Shown here: positions 16,632 to 25,531 of the stretch, one piece after another | Position numbering within the stretch: the stretch's first letter is position 1 | How the letters are laid out: every line of letters starts with the position of its first letter | Assembly (NCBI RefSeq): GCF_029850875.1 | Contig: NZ_JAOVAM010000008.1 | Location: forward strand, 42,526-106,525 | Direction: 5' to 3' | Origin: Rothia similimucilaginosa | GTDB lineage: Bacteria > Actinomycetota > Actinomycetes > Actinomycetales > Micrococcaceae | DNA length: 64,000 bases | Notes under the pieces: generated by a model | Seen by the model: the letters and a program-made list of their open reading frames with translations, nothing else | What the model was told of the DNA's origin: nothing | Database searches by the model: none | Program-made: the position numbers and the translations under genes

Positions 16632-18821
16632 GTGCAGACTTTGAATTACTCTGTGAAACCTGACAGTCACCAGCGTTGGATATTCTTGGCGGTTCTGCTG
16701 ACCATTGCCGCCCTGATCCTGAGCGCCTGCGGTGCTAAGATTGAGACCCAGCTTGGTCTTGAGAATGCTGAGAAGGGTACACGCACCATGCTGGTTTCTT
16801 TCGATATGAAGGACAACAAGGACAAGATTAAAGGTGGCGCCCAGGCGCTGGATGCGTCCGTGCGTAAACACCTGCCTGAGGGCCTGGAGTACGGTGGTAT
16901 TCAGTCTGAGGGTGGCAAGGCACGTGCGACCTTCACCATTCCCTTCTCCTCTGTGGACGAGTACCGTACCAAGGTCGCTTCTATCCTGAAGGCTGCTGGT
17001 TCCAGTGCTACCCCGCAGATTAGCATCGTCAACTCTGACCAGGGTCTGGTACAGGGTATTCAGGTGAAGGAAAACTTCAGCTCGAAAGACTTGCTGGACT
17101 GGCTCCCGGAAGCTCTTGTTGTTGATGGTGTGATTGATTCCTCCCAGAAGAACAGTGTGTTCAACAGCAGCGGCAGCGAAACCACTGTGAAGTTTGGCGA
17201 GAAGAAAGTGAAGAACTCCGGCGGCTCCACCATTTCTGCGAAGGACGTCCAGGACCGCGGCTTCAAGGCTGTATTCATGGATATCAACGAGAAGGATGGC
17301 GGTTACTCTGTTATGGTTTCCTTCTCGGCCAAGGAAATTATGAATAGCGAAACTTCCTCTGCAGTGGATGCCTACCTGAATCAGGTCAAGCCTGAAGGCG
17401 CTGAGCTGAAGAAGGGGCTGGATTCTTCTGAAGCGAGGGGTTACGCTCCTTCCGCATCAACCAACGCTGCTAAGGAAGAAATTGGTCGCACCCTGATCTT
17501 CCAGGCTTCCTCTTCGCAGGACCTGAGCGATAAGCTCAAGAAGATTTTTGGTGCAAGCAGCTCTGATTTGTCCTTTAGCCGTGAAGTAACCGAGAAGGAC
17601 GGATCTTTCAAGGTTGAGAAGACCATCTCGGGTACTCTGGATTGCTCCCTGCTGTGCTCCCCGGAGGGTCAGGGTATGACCCTTACGATGAAGGAGAGCG
17701 AGGACCGCCGCTACGAGCCTAACTACAGCCGACGCGATAGTAACTCTTCCAGCTCGAACAATAGGATTCTCGCGGTTAACCTTGTTTCTTCGCGCCAGAT
17801 TGAGATGAAGAGTATGAAGGTGGTTACTTCCCTGGGCCTGGACGGTTCCATGGAAGCGCGTTTCCTCTACGCATTCCCGACCGAGGATGTTTCGGGCGCT
17901 GAGCAGAAGCTCAAGGACGTTTTCGCAGGCGGTAGCAATGACGAGACCGAGGTCCGTCAGGACGGTGGCGCCACCATCGTGAGCGTGAAGGTTCGCGGTA
18001 AGGACCAGAACGAGTTCAACCAGCGTTTGAACGGGTACCTGCCCGATTCGAAGGTGACCGTCACCCGCCCCGGTGGCTACCACCCCTTCGGCTCCGACTA
18101 CATTGTGACCCCTGAGATTAAGCTCTCTTCGAAGCTGGGTAGCTACTACTCGGCTCCCTTCGAGTTCACCTTCAAGGCACCGACTTTCTCCTCGTTGGAC
18201 CAGCAGAAGGTAGATGCCGCGAACAGCATCGCGAAGAACTCTCAGCATGTGCAGCTCACCGTGAATGGTGGCGAGCTGAGCGTCAAGACTGACCGCGGTG
18301 TCAGTAGCACCTCCGGTCTGACTGTTCCGGCGTCCGGTCTGAGCATGATTGACGTGATTGTGGATGCAATCATTGTGGGTCTGCTGCTGCTCATCTTGGT
18401 TCTGCTCTTCGTCTTCCGCAAGAAGATTGCGGCGGCTCGTGCGAAGGGCCGTGAGCGTCGTGCCGCTTCGGCGGCAGCCCTTGGTGCTGCGGCGGGTGTT
18501 GCGACCGGTTACGGTGCAACCCAGGCTGATGTACAGAACGGCTATCCGGCACAGGGTGGCTACGCTGGTCAGCCCGGTTACCCTGCGCAGAACACTGCCT
18601 ATACTGTGGGTGATGACTCGCCGACTCAGGTGTTCACTCCGCAGCAGGGCTTAAACTACGGTGAGACTGAACCGACCAAGGCAATGCCCGCGTACGATGC
18701 GCACGCAGCACATGCAGCGCAGCCGGTTCAGCCCGGTCAGACTGCTCAGCAGCCTGCACATCCCAACCAGTCGGTACAGCTGAACCAGTTCGGTGCTGAT
18801 GACGGTGACATCCTCCAGTAA
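16632..18821 (+). CDS. Large lipoprotein with C-terminal membrane anchor (LppM/DUF3153-like)
   Basis: 729 aa from GTG with ggagat upstream. The N-terminus has a hydrophobic segment and lipobox LSAC (Cys33). About 530 extracellular residues follow, seemingly built from related beta-rich units (for example TRTMLVSFDMKD, KAVFMDINEKDGGYSVMVSF and MEARFLYAFPTEDVSGAEQK sections). A membrane helix (about 571-595) ends in FRKK, and a cytoplasmic Ala/Gly/Gln/Pro-rich tail of ~130 residues completes the protein. LppM-type proteins share lipobox plus C-terminal helix with a DUF3153 domain; this one is about three times longer. One CSLLC pair in the middle could form a disulfide. Role unknown. Confidence 0.7.
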   Translation: MQTLNYSVKPDSHQRWIFLAVLLTIAALILSACGAKIETQLGLENAEKGTRTMLVSFDMKDNKDKIKGGAQALDASVRKHLPEGLEYGGIQSEGGKARATFTIPFSSVDEYRTKVASILKAAGSSATPQISIVNSDQGLVQGIQVKENFSSKDLLDWLPEALVVDGVIDSSQKNSVFNSSGSETTVKFGEKKVKNSGGSTISAKDVQDRGFKAVFMDINEKDGGYSVMVSFSAKEIMNSETSSAVDAYLNQVKPEGAELKKGLDSSEARGYAPSASTNAAKEEIGRTLIFQASSSQDLSDKLKKIFGASSSDLSFSREVTEKDGSFKVEKTISGTLDCSLLCSPEGQGMTLTMKESEDRRYEPNYSRRDSNSSSSNNRILAVNLVSSRQIEMKSMKVVTSLGLDGSMEARFLYAFPTEDVSGAEQKLKDVFAGGSNDETEVRQDGGATIVSVKVRGKDQNEFNQRLNGYLPDSKVTVTRPGGYHPFGSDYIVTPEIKLSSKLGSYYSAPFEFTFKAPTFSSLDQQKVDAANSIAKNSQHVQLTVNGGELSVKTDRGVSSTSGLTVPASGLSMIDVIVDAIIVGLLLLILVLLFVFRKKIAAARAKGRERRAASAAALGAAAGVATGYGATQADVQNGYPAQGGYAGQPGYPAQNTAYTVGDDSPTQVFTPQQGLNYGETEPTKAMPAYDAHAAHAAQPVQPGQTAQQPAHPNQSVQLNQFGADDGDILQ

Positions 18822-18869
18822 GTAGCTATCTCTAGCGCCTAGACTAGTAAGCACAACTTAGACTGGCTC

Positions 18870-18911
18870 CTGTGGCCCGTCACCTCCTTTCCCGGAGGTG
18901 ACGGGCCACAG
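18870..18911. terminator. Hairpin between convergent genes
   Basis: Perfect 18-bp stem (ctgtggcccgtcacctcc and its complement) with a tttccc loop, midway between the lipoprotein gene and the minus-strand M23 gene. No T-run, but its position suits a shared terminator. Confidence 0.7.
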
Positions 18912-18952
18912 CTGTATTTGGTTCAGCTCATGCTCGGCACAAGTACCCGTGC

Positions 18953-19666
18953 CTAATATCCGCCCGGTACGGGAAGTAAAATGCTCGGCTCCTTCGACCC
19001 CAGCAGGCTCATGGGGTTGATGTACTCGGCGGTCTTGCCGCTGCCGTCCCCGCGGGCGCCTCCCTGGCGTACGCCCCAGTACAGGCACGGGGTGGAGCAT
19101 CGCCGGTAGGGGCGCTCGCTGGTGCCGTCCGCCGTGACAGCGACGGTGCCGATTACCTCACCGGCTGCAACCATGGTGCCGACCGGTAATGTTTCGTCCA
19201 TAGGTTCGAAGGTGCTGCGTCGCCCGTCCGGATGTGCAAGGACCAGTACTTTTCGGTTGACGACCGTGCCGCTGAAAACCACTTTCCCCGCCGCCGGTGC
19301 GTAGATGCGCCGGTCGTTCTCAGGTACGGCAAGGTCTATGCCGCGGTGCCCGGCGCTCCAGCGTTGGGCGGGCTTCTCAAAGGGGCGGATTACCCGCGGT
19401 CTGGATTCGGCGGTGGGGGAGCGGTAGCGTAGTCGGCTCGCGGTGAGTTCAACGGCGCTGGGAGCTCGCGCACTACTGGGAACGTGCACACTTGAGGTGC
19501 CACTCTCTGTGAAACCATCCCCGTCTGTAGAACTGATCCAGCTCAAATAACCCTGACTACCCGCGTAGCCCTGCTCACCCGCACTCAGAAGTGCACCCAG
19601 CAGACAGCACACCACCAAGATCGTGTGCCGTAGCTTTCCCTCTAATGTCTTCATGTTCTGCTTCAT
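18953..19666 (-). CDS. Exported M23 (LytM) domain protein, probably inactive
   Basis: 237 aa. The signal-like N-terminus (LRHTILVVCCLLGALLSAG) predicts export. The LytM domain (about residues 105-225) keeps the first zinc motif HRGIDLAVP (His and Asp), but the second motif, usually HLHFGVR or CLHWG, reads CLYWGVR, so the conserved His is Tyr. Without it, zinc hydrolysis of peptidoglycan is doubtful; related degenerate LytM proteins act as regulators of cell-wall enzymes. It ends with a typical YINPMSLLGS tail. The start is the first of two close ATGs with a weak ribosome site; the second (19654) is also possible. Confidence 0.85.
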   Translation of the reverse strand: MKQNMKTLEGKLRHTILVVCCLLGALLSAGEQGYAGSQGYLSWISSTDGDGFTESGTSSVHVPSSARAPSAVELTASRLRYRSPTAESRPRVIRPFEKPAQRWSAGHRGIDLAVPENDRRIYAPAAGKVVFSGTVVNRKVLVLAHPDGRRSTFEPMDETLPVGTMVAAGEVIGTVAVTADGTSERPYRRCSTPCLYWGVRQGGARGDGSGKTAEYINPMSLLGSKEPSILLPVPGGY

Positions 19667-19834
19667 CTTCTGAGCACATCACGAATTGCCCCGCCCCGCA
19701 GTGCCTCACGAAAAATTGTGGATAACCCCGCCGTTGCCGCCTTAAAATCCTTTATCCACAGTGCCCCTGCACACACCCGGCCCGCCTTCACAGGCTTTAA
19801 CCCTAATCCGGCGGATTAATCGCGGAATATACGG

Positions 19835-19840
19835 TATAAT
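19835..19840 (+). promoter_or_regulatory. Likely -10 element for rpsB
   Basis: Consensus tataat in the sequence acggtataatgtcg, 261 bp before the rpsB start, in an A/T-rich dip. No good -35 is seen at 17 bp. The transcript would carry a long leader. Confidence 0.5.
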
Positions 19841-19849
19841 GTCGTATTG

Positions 19850-20100
19850 CAGTGTGCCTGCGCCGGTATTCTCCCTCTTCGAGGGGATTTGCACAGCATC
19901 ACTGACGACGCGCGGCGTGAGCGGCATCCTCAGACGGGGAGTCGATAAGGGACCTTCGGTCCACCCACACAGGGTGGTTAGGGCCTGAGCAAAACGGGTA
20001 ACCGTGAACGCTAATCGCCGCCAGGAAAAACTGATAACTACTATGCGCGCGTTGGGCTAGCCCGAATGGGAGGTCCGCGCGGCACCACAAAGGAGACGAC
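19850..20100 (+). other. Long rpsB leader with several hairpins
   Basis: Untranslated stretch before rpsB with local stems (for example gggaccttcggtcc at 19949-19962, ccaccc...gggtgg at 19961-19977, and a GC-rich gcgcgc/gcgcgg pairing at about 20044-20081). It may bind S2 for feedback control as in other bacteria, but no known leader class is matched. The rest of 19667-19834 shows no gene. Confidence 0.35.
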
Positions 20101-20898
20101 ATGCCCGTCGTAACTATGCGTGAAATGCTGGACTCCGGCGTTCACTTCGGTCACCAGACCCGCCGTTGGAACCCCAAGATGAAGCGTTTCATCCTGACCG
20201 AGCGCAACGGCATCTACATCATCGACCTGCAGCAGTCCCTCGCCTTCATCGACAAGGCATACGAGGCTGTTAAGTCGACCGTCGCACACGGTGGCAACAT
20301 CCTGTTCGTGGGTACCAAGAAGCAGGCTCAGGAAGTTATCGCTGAGCAGGCAACCCGCGTGAACATGCCCTACGTGAACCACCGCTGGCTCGGTGGTATG
20401 CTGACCAACTTCAGCACCATCTCCAAGAGCATTGAGCGCATGAAGGAACTCGAGCAGATTGACTTCGACGATGTAGCAGGTTCTCGCTACACCAAGAAGG
20501 AGCTGCTCCTTATGCGTCGCGAGTTCGAGAAGCTCGAGAAGACCCTCGGTGGTATCCGCAACCTGTCCAAGGTTCCCTCCCTCCTGTGGGTTGTTGACAC
20601 CAAGAAGGAGCACCTGGCAGTTAACGAGGCTCAGAAGCTGGGCATCCCCGTTGTTGCTATCCTCGACACCAACTGCGACCCCGACGAGGTTGCTTTCCCG
20701 ATCCCCGGTAACGACGACGCTATCCGCTCCGTCAACCTGCTCACCCGCGTGATTGCTGAAGCAGTGGCAGCCGGCCTGATCGAGCGCAACGCTAAGAAGA
20801 ACGGCAAGGCTGAAGCAGCTGAAGAGCCCATGGCAGCTTGGGAGCGCGAGCTCCTGGAGCAGCACGAGGCTGCACAGGCTGAAGAGGCAGCTAAGTAA
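20101..20898 (+). CDS. rpsB: 30S ribosomal protein S2
   Basis: 265 aa. Typical S2: [20 protein letters not shown] at the start, [17 protein letters not shown], the [13 protein letters not shown] motif, and DTNCDPD near the end of the fold. An Ala/Glu-rich C-terminal tail (about 235-265) is usual in actinobacteria. ATG 20101 after aaaggagacgac. First gene of rpsB-tsf, followed by a GC hairpin. Confidence 0.98.
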   Translation: MPVVTMREMLDSGVHFGHQTRRWNPKMKRFILTERNGIYIIDLQQSLAFIDKAYEAVKSTVAHGGNILFVGTKKQAQEVIAEQATRVNMPYVNHRWLGGMLTNFSTISKSIERMKELEQIDFDDVAGSRYTKKELLLMRREFEKLEKTLGGIRNLSKVPSLLWVVDTKKEHLAVNEAQKLGIPVVAILDTNCDPDEVAFPIPGNDDAIRSVNLLTRVIAEAVAAGLIERNAKKNGKAEAAEEPMAAWERELLEQHEAAQAEEAAK

Positions 20899-20955
20899 GC
20901 TTCCTTAGCCCACTAAGCTTTATGCTTTGTGGCCCCCGCCCGCGGGGACCACGTT

Positions 20956-20994
20956 CGGACGGCGCCCGCCCTGACCTGGGCGCGGCGCCGTCCG
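20956..20994 (+). terminator. rpsB-tsf intergenic hairpin
   Basis: cggacggcgcc (20956-20966) pairs exactly with ggcgccgtccg (20984-20994), with further inner pairing. It has little T-tail, so it may attenuate rather than fully stop transcription into tsf. Confidence 0.6.
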
Positions 20995-21051
20995 CCATTT
21001 GTACCACCGGGATGTCATCCCGATTTATTACAGCAACACAAGGAGTTCACA

Positions 21052-21882
21052 ATGGCGAACTACACCGCAGCAGACATCAAGGCACTGCGCGAGAAGACCG
21101 GCGCAGGTATGCTCGACGTCAAGAAGGCTCTGGACGAGGCTAACGGCGACCAGCAGAAGGCTGCCGAGATCATCCGCGTTAAGGGTCTGAAGGGCATCAC
21201 CAAGCGCGAGGGTCGCGCAACCGCTGAGGGTCTGGTGGCTGCACGCGTTGAGAACGGCGTTGGCTACATGGTTGAGGTCAACTCCGAGACCGACTTCGTG
21301 GCAAAGTCCGACCCCTTCATCGCTTTCGGCCAGAACGTGCTCGAGGCTGCTATTGCTGCTGACGCTTCCACCCTGGAAGAGCTGCAGGCTGCATCCTACG
21401 AGGGCAAGACCGTTGAGGAGCTGACCACCGACGCTGGTGCACTGCTGGGCGAGAAGATCGTTGTCCGCCGTATTGCACGCGTTGAGGGTGAGCACGTTGC
21501 AGTGTACCTGCACAAGACCTCCAAGGACCTGCCCGCACAGGTTGGCGTTCTGCTGGCTGTCTCCGGTGAGAACACCGAGGAGATCGCACACGACGTTGCA
21601 GTCCACATTGCTGCAATGAGCCCCAAGTACCTGGATTCCGAGTCCATCCCCGCAGACCAGGTTGAGACCGAGAAGCGCGTTGCTCGCGAGACCGCAATCG
21701 CTGAGGGCAAGCCCGAGAAGATTCTGGACAAGATCGTTGAGGGTCGACTGAAGGGCTTCTTCAAGGAGAACACCCTGCTCGACCAGGACTTCGCAAAGGA
21801 CGCAAAGAAGTCTGTTGCACAGGTTCTGTCCGAGGCTGGCGCAACCGCAACCGCATTCGCACGTTTCCGCGTGGGTGCATAA
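21052..21882 (+). CDS. tsf: Translation elongation factor Ts
   Basis: 276 aa. Nucleotide exchange factor for EF-Tu. The N-terminal UBA-like helix bundle (ADIKALREKTGAGMLDVKKAL) and the VNSETDFVAK motif contacting EF-Tu are clear, followed by the two-part core. ATG 21052 has aaggag 6 bp upstream; the open frame before it crosses the rpsB-tsf hairpin and is not coding. A terminator follows at 21961. Confidence 0.98.
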   Translation: MANYTAADIKALREKTGAGMLDVKKALDEANGDQQKAAEIIRVKGLKGITKREGRATAEGLVAARVENGVGYMVEVNSETDFVAKSDPFIAFGQNVLEAAIAADASTLEELQAASYEGKTVEELTTDAGALLGEKIVVRRIARVEGEHVAVYLHKTSKDLPAQVGVLLAVSGENTEEIAHDVAVHIAAMSPKYLDSESIPADQVETEKRVARETAIAEGKPEKILDKIVEGRLKGFFKENTLLDQDFAKDAKKSVAQVLSEAGATATAFARFRVGA

Positions 21883-21960
21883 GGACTCGCAGCAGTTCTA
21901 CCCTCCCGTATTGCAGGTTCCCGGTAGGGGAAATAGTATGACGTTGGGGTTATAACCTGA

Positions 21961-21995
21961 AGCCGGGTAGTCACCACTGGTGGCTACCCGGCTTT
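21961..21995 (+). terminator. tsf terminator
   Basis: agccgggtagtcacc and ggtggctacccggct form a 15-bp stem with one G-T, act loop, then tt. Confidence 0.8.
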
Positions 21996-22077
21996 GCTGT
22001 ATCCTTGATAAGGACTAGGCGGCAGGAGCCCGCCCCGATCACCTATAACAACCCCTAGGTAAGCCACTGGAGGAACC

Positions 22078-22821
22078 ATGACCGAAGCTATTTCGCACCC
22101 GATTAACCATGACGAGACCGGCCGTCGCCGCGTTCTGCTCAAGCTTTCCGGTGAGGTTTTTGGTGGCGGTGAAGTTGGTATTTCGACCGAGGTCGTGCGC
22201 AGCATCGCTAAGCAGATCGCCGCAACCGTTGGTGAAGTTGAGACCTCCATCGTGATTGGTGGCGGCAACTTCTTCCGCGGCGCTGAACTCTCCCAGGCAG
22301 GTATGGACCGTTCCCGTGCAGACTACATGGGTATGCTCGGCACCGTGATGAACTCCCTGGCTCTGCAGGACTTCCTGGAGCAGGAGGGCATTGACACCCG
22401 CGTTCAGTCCGCAATCACCATGCCGCAGGTTGCTGAGACTTACATTCCTCGCCGCGCAATCCGTCACATGCAGAAGGACCGCGTCGTGATCTTCGGTGCC
22501 GGTGCGGGTCTGCCCTACTTCTCCACCGACACTGTGGCTGCTCAGCGCGCCCTGGAAATCCACGCAGATGAGGTTCTGGTCGCTAAGAACGGCGTGGATG
22601 GCATCTACACTGCTGACCCGAACAAGGACCCCAACGCTGAGCGCCTGTACAACCTCACCTACGATGAGGCAATGCAGCGTAACATCCGCGTGCTGGACCA
22701 GACCGCGTTCTCCCTGTGCCGTGACAACAACGTGACCATGCGCGTGTTCGGCATGCAGGGTGAAGGTAATGTGACCCGCGCAATTCTGGGCGAGAAGATG
22801 GGTACCCTCGTTACTCGCTAA
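22078..22821 (+). CDS. pyrH: UMP kinase
   Basis: 247 aa. Phosphorylates UMP to UDP for nucleotide supply. Amino-acid-kinase fold with [12 protein letters not shown] near the start (nucleotide loop), GGGNFFRG, the [18 protein letters not shown] helix and [18 protein letters not shown], then [12 protein letters not shown]. An extra ~15-residue N-terminus precedes the kinase core. ATG 22078 with ggagg 7 bp upstream. Between tsf and frr as in most actinobacteria. Confidence 0.98.
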   Translation: MTEAISHPINHDETGRRRVLLKLSGEVFGGGEVGISTEVVRSIAKQIAATVGEVETSIVIGGGNFFRGAELSQAGMDRSRADYMGMLGTVMNSLALQDFLEQEGIDTRVQSAITMPQVAETYIPRRAIRHMQKDRVVIFGAGAGLPYFSTDTVAAQRALEIHADEVLVAKNGVDGIYTADPNKDPNAERLYNLTYDEAMQRNIRVLDQTAFSLCRDNNVTMRVFGMQGEGNVTRAILGEKMGTLVTR

Positions 22822-22898
22822 CACCTAAATTTTTAGGGTGGGGCGTATGGAACGCCCCCTCACACTGTGACCGTGCTCGATAGCGCGGACTTATTCTG

Positions 22899-22951
22899 GA
22901 CGGTACCGCGCGGGTAAGCGCTAAAACTCGCTTATGCCCGCCGGCACCGTC
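22899..22951 (+). other. Long imperfect hairpin upstream of frr
   Basis: gacggtaccgcgcgggtaag pairs with a near complement ending at 22951. The whole 22822-23116 gap has no gene. It may end pyrH transcripts or form part of the frr leader. Confidence 0.45.
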
Positions 22952-23116
22952 TAGACTTATATCAAACAAGATGTTCTGCCTCTTTCCCGTCGACTTCGCG
23001 TTATTTCTAAGGTTTTCGCCTCGGATGCGCCGCGAACCGGTGAGAAATCATGAGGGCTGAACGCGCACCCACCGACAATTCTGGTCCCCCAGAATTCCGA
23101 CAAAGGAGATCCTTTC

Positions 23117-23674
23117 GTGATCGAAGAAATCCTTGCCGAAGCCGGCGAGAAGATGGAAAAGACCATCGAAGCAACTAAGACTGAGTTCGCTAAGGTCCGC
23201 ACCGGTCGTGTGAACCCCGCAATCTTCAGCGGCCTGACCGCCGACTACTACGGTGCACCGACCCCGCTGCAGCAGCTGGTGTCCTTCAACGTTGAGGACG
23301 CACGTACCGTCAAGATCGTTCCCTTCGACGTGACCGCACTGGCAGCTATCGAGAAGGCTCTGCGTGACTCCGACCTGGGTGTTAACCCCAGCAATGACGG
23401 TGCAGCTATCCGCGTTGTTATGCCCGAAATGACCGCTGAGCGCCGTAAGGAATATACCAAGCTCGTCAACCACAAGGCTGAAGAGGCTCGTATCTCCATC
23501 CGTAATGTTCGCCGCCATGCTAAGACCGCTATTGACAAGCTGGTCAAGGACAGTGAAATCGGTGAAGACGAAGGCGCACGTGCTGAGAAGGAACTGGACG
23601 CACAGACCAAGAAGCACATCGACCAGGTCGACGCACTGTACAAGCACAAGGAAGCTGAACTGCTTGAGGTCTAA
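23117..23674 (+). CDS. frr: Ribosome recycling factor
   Basis: 185 aa. With EF-G it splits ribosomes after termination. Full-length RRF: FAKVRTGRVNPAIFSGL, YYGAPTPLQQL, IVPFDVTALAAIEKAL and the basic ARISIRNVRRHA helix. GTG start with aaaggag upstream. The cdsA start follows 6 bp after the stop, so the two are co-transcribed. Confidence 0.98.
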   Translation: MIEEILAEAGEKMEKTIEATKTEFAKVRTGRVNPAIFSGLTADYYGAPTPLQQLVSFNVEDARTVKIVPFDVTALAAIEKALRDSDLGVNPSNDGAAIRVVMPEMTAERRKEYTKLVNHKAEEARISIRNVRRHAKTAIDKLVKDSEIGEDEGARAEKELDAQTKKHIDQVDALYKHKEAELLEV

Positions 23675-23680
23675 ACCCTA

Positions 23681-24589
23681 ATGAGTGCACGCAAAGATGC
23701 GAAAGAAGAGAGAAGCGAGCCGCCTGCTCCACAGCCGAGCCCGCAGACTGCTGCAACACTGGTGAAGTCGCGTAGCGCCAAAGCTGGCCGTAACCTGCCC
23801 GCTGCCATTGGTGTGGGCGTTGGTTTCGGTGTGCTGTTGGTGCTGGGCTTGATTTACCAGCCGATTTTTGTTGCGGTCGCTACCGTCTCGGCGGCTTTGG
23901 GCGCCTGGGAGATTGGACATGTGCTCAATACCCGCCGCGGCTACGGCATCCCGGAGTACCTGCTGGGTGGCCTGTCGGGCGCAATTGTGGTGGTGGCCTT
24001 CCTGTTCGGTTTTACCGGGCTGGGCATCGCCCTGGCGGTGAGCCTGCTGGTGTTGCTGCTCTCTTCTGCTCTTGTGCGTGCTGACCGTCAGGTCTCACTG
24101 GGTAAGTCTTTGAGCGGTAGCGCCCTGGCTCTGCTGTGGGTGCCGCTGATGCTGGGTATCGCCATGGTCTACTTCCAGACGGAACACGGCGAGCGCGGCA
24201 TCCTCATGATTCTGCTGATGGCCATCTGCAATGACACATTCGGCTTTATTGCCGGCGTGAATTGGGGTAAGCACCCGATGGTGCCGAAGATTTCCCCGAA
24301 GAAAAGCTGGGAGGGCCTGGCCGGTTCCTTCATCGGCTCGGCGGTTGTTGGTGCTATCGCCTTGGCGGTCATGGATTCGCCCTGGTACTGGGCTATTCCG
24401 CTGGCGGCGGTCATGGTGATCGCTTCGACTGCCGGTGACCTGGTGGAGTCCGTGTTCAAGCGCCGTATGGGTGTGAAGGATATGTCGAATATTCTGCCCG
24501 GTCACGGCGGTATGATGGATCGTCTGGACTCGATTCTTTTCGCTGCGGCGGCTGGTTGCCTGATTTTCCGGTTTATTATGCCGCTCTAA
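23681..24589 (+). CDS. cdsA: Phosphatidate cytidylyltransferase (CDP-DAG synthase)
   Basis: 302 aa. Membrane enzyme making CDP-diacylglycerol, the precursor of all phospholipids. An Arg/Lys/Pro-rich ~40-residue cytoplasmic N-terminus is followed by about eight membrane helices and the family signature near the C-terminus: SPKKSWEGLAGS and GDLVESVFKRRMGVKDMSNILPGHGGMMDRLDS (split here between helices), carrying the catalytic acidic residues. Co-transcribed with frr; a strong terminator follows. Confidence 0.97.
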   Translation: MSARKDAKEERSEPPAPQPSPQTAATLVKSRSAKAGRNLPAAIGVGVGFGVLLVLGLIYQPIFVAVATVSAALGAWEIGHVLNTRRGYGIPEYLLGGLSGAIVVVAFLFGFTGLGIALAVSLLVLLLSSALVRADRQVSLGKSLSGSALALLWVPLMLGIAMVYFQTEHGERGILMILLMAICNDTFGFIAGVNWGKHPMVPKISPKKSWEGLAGSFIGSAVVGAIALAVMDSPWYWAIPLAAVMVIASTAGDLVESVFKRRMGVKDMSNILPGHGGMMDRLDSILFAAAAGCLIFRFIMPL

Positions 24590-24613
24590 AGCCTGAAGCT
24601 TTGGTTGCTCATG

Positions 24614-24663
24614 AAAGGCGGGGCGTTTCTTCCCATGAATGGGGAGGGACGCCCCGCCTTTGC
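24614..24663 (+). terminator. cdsA terminator
   Basis: Perfect aaaggcggggcgt / acgccccgccttt stem with an inner ttccc/ggga extension, ending in ttt. Confidence 0.85.
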
Positions 24664-24791
24664 TGGACCCATTTACTGTACCCGGTGCATCGGGGGAGTA
24701 AGGGACTATATTTACGACACCGCCCGCCAACCTTGCGTCAGGTAGCCTGCGCATTGGTATTCTTAAAGTTCAATCGTCGAGAGGAGCCACC

Positions 24792-25379
24792 TTGGCAAGC
24801 ACCACCCGCGGAGGCGGATTTGCCCGTGCAGCAGAAACCGAACCCGGCTACAAGCGCAGTGAAGTCGACCGCCTGTTCACCCGCCTTGCCGAGGACTACG
24901 AGAAGCTCAGCGGAGCCCCCGAACTGCCCGAAGACCTCTACACCTCCCGACGAATCCGCCAGGTCGTCTTCCGTGAAGAACCCGGCGGCTACCAGCTGGA
25001 TGTGGTCGACCGCGCCCTTGAAAAGATTGAGGAACGCTTCGCCAAGCTCGAACGCAGCCGCTACATTGAGGCGTACGGCCTGGAGAACTGGGAACGCTCC
25101 CTCGTAGAAACCGGCGAGTTGCTTGCAGGCCGCCTGGAACGCCCCGCCGGTGAGCGTTTCCGCCGCCCCAGCAAGCGCCGACACATGGGCTACTTCGTCG
25201 GCGATGTGGACGCCATCTGCGACCGTGTGTACGCCCAGCTCAACAGCGAAGAGCCGCTGGACCCCTCCGTGGTGCGCCACGCAAAGTTCAGCCCCGCCTC
25301 GGGAACCGTCAGCTACGAGGAATCACAGGTGGATGCTTTCCTGGACCGCTGCATTGAGCTGCTGCAGGATCTGCTCTAA
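24792..25379 (+). CDS. DivIVA-domain protein
   Basis: 195 aa from TTG with gagagga upstream. Two copies of the short DivIVA motif are seen: GYKRSEVDRLFTRL (about 19-32) and MGYFVGDVDAICDRV (about 132-146), plus a related SYEESQVDAFLDRC near the end. The long coiled coil of true DivIVA/Wag31 is absent, so it is more likely a small accessory protein of the DivIVA-domain group than the polar growth organiser. Located between cdsA and dxr, each with its own terminator. Function inferred only as cell-envelope or polarity related. Confidence 0.75.
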   Translation: MASTTRGGGFARAAETEPGYKRSEVDRLFTRLAEDYEKLSGAPELPEDLYTSRRIRQVVFREEPGGYQLDVVDRALEKIEERFAKLERSRYIEAYGLENWERSLVETGELLAGRLERPAGERFRRPSKRRHMGYFVGDVDAICDRVYAQLNSEEPLDPSVVRHAKFSPASGTVSYEESQVDAFLDRCIELLQDLL

Positions 25380-25392
25380 AACGTATGCGTTG

Positions 25393-25426
25393 AATCCCCC
25401 GCCCCGTACCAGGGTGGGGGATTTTT
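25393..25426 (+). terminator. Terminator after DivIVA-domain gene
   Basis: aatccccc-gcccc pairs with gggtgggggatt, followed by T-run (ttttt). Confidence 0.8.
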
Positions 25427-25531
25427 CTGTGCTGGAGCGTTCTGCCCTGATGTCTTCTATACTGAGTCCATCTACGTAGCGGCGAATCAGCGTGCTCCTG
25501 CAAAGCCGCGAGCTCATGAGACACTAGAACC

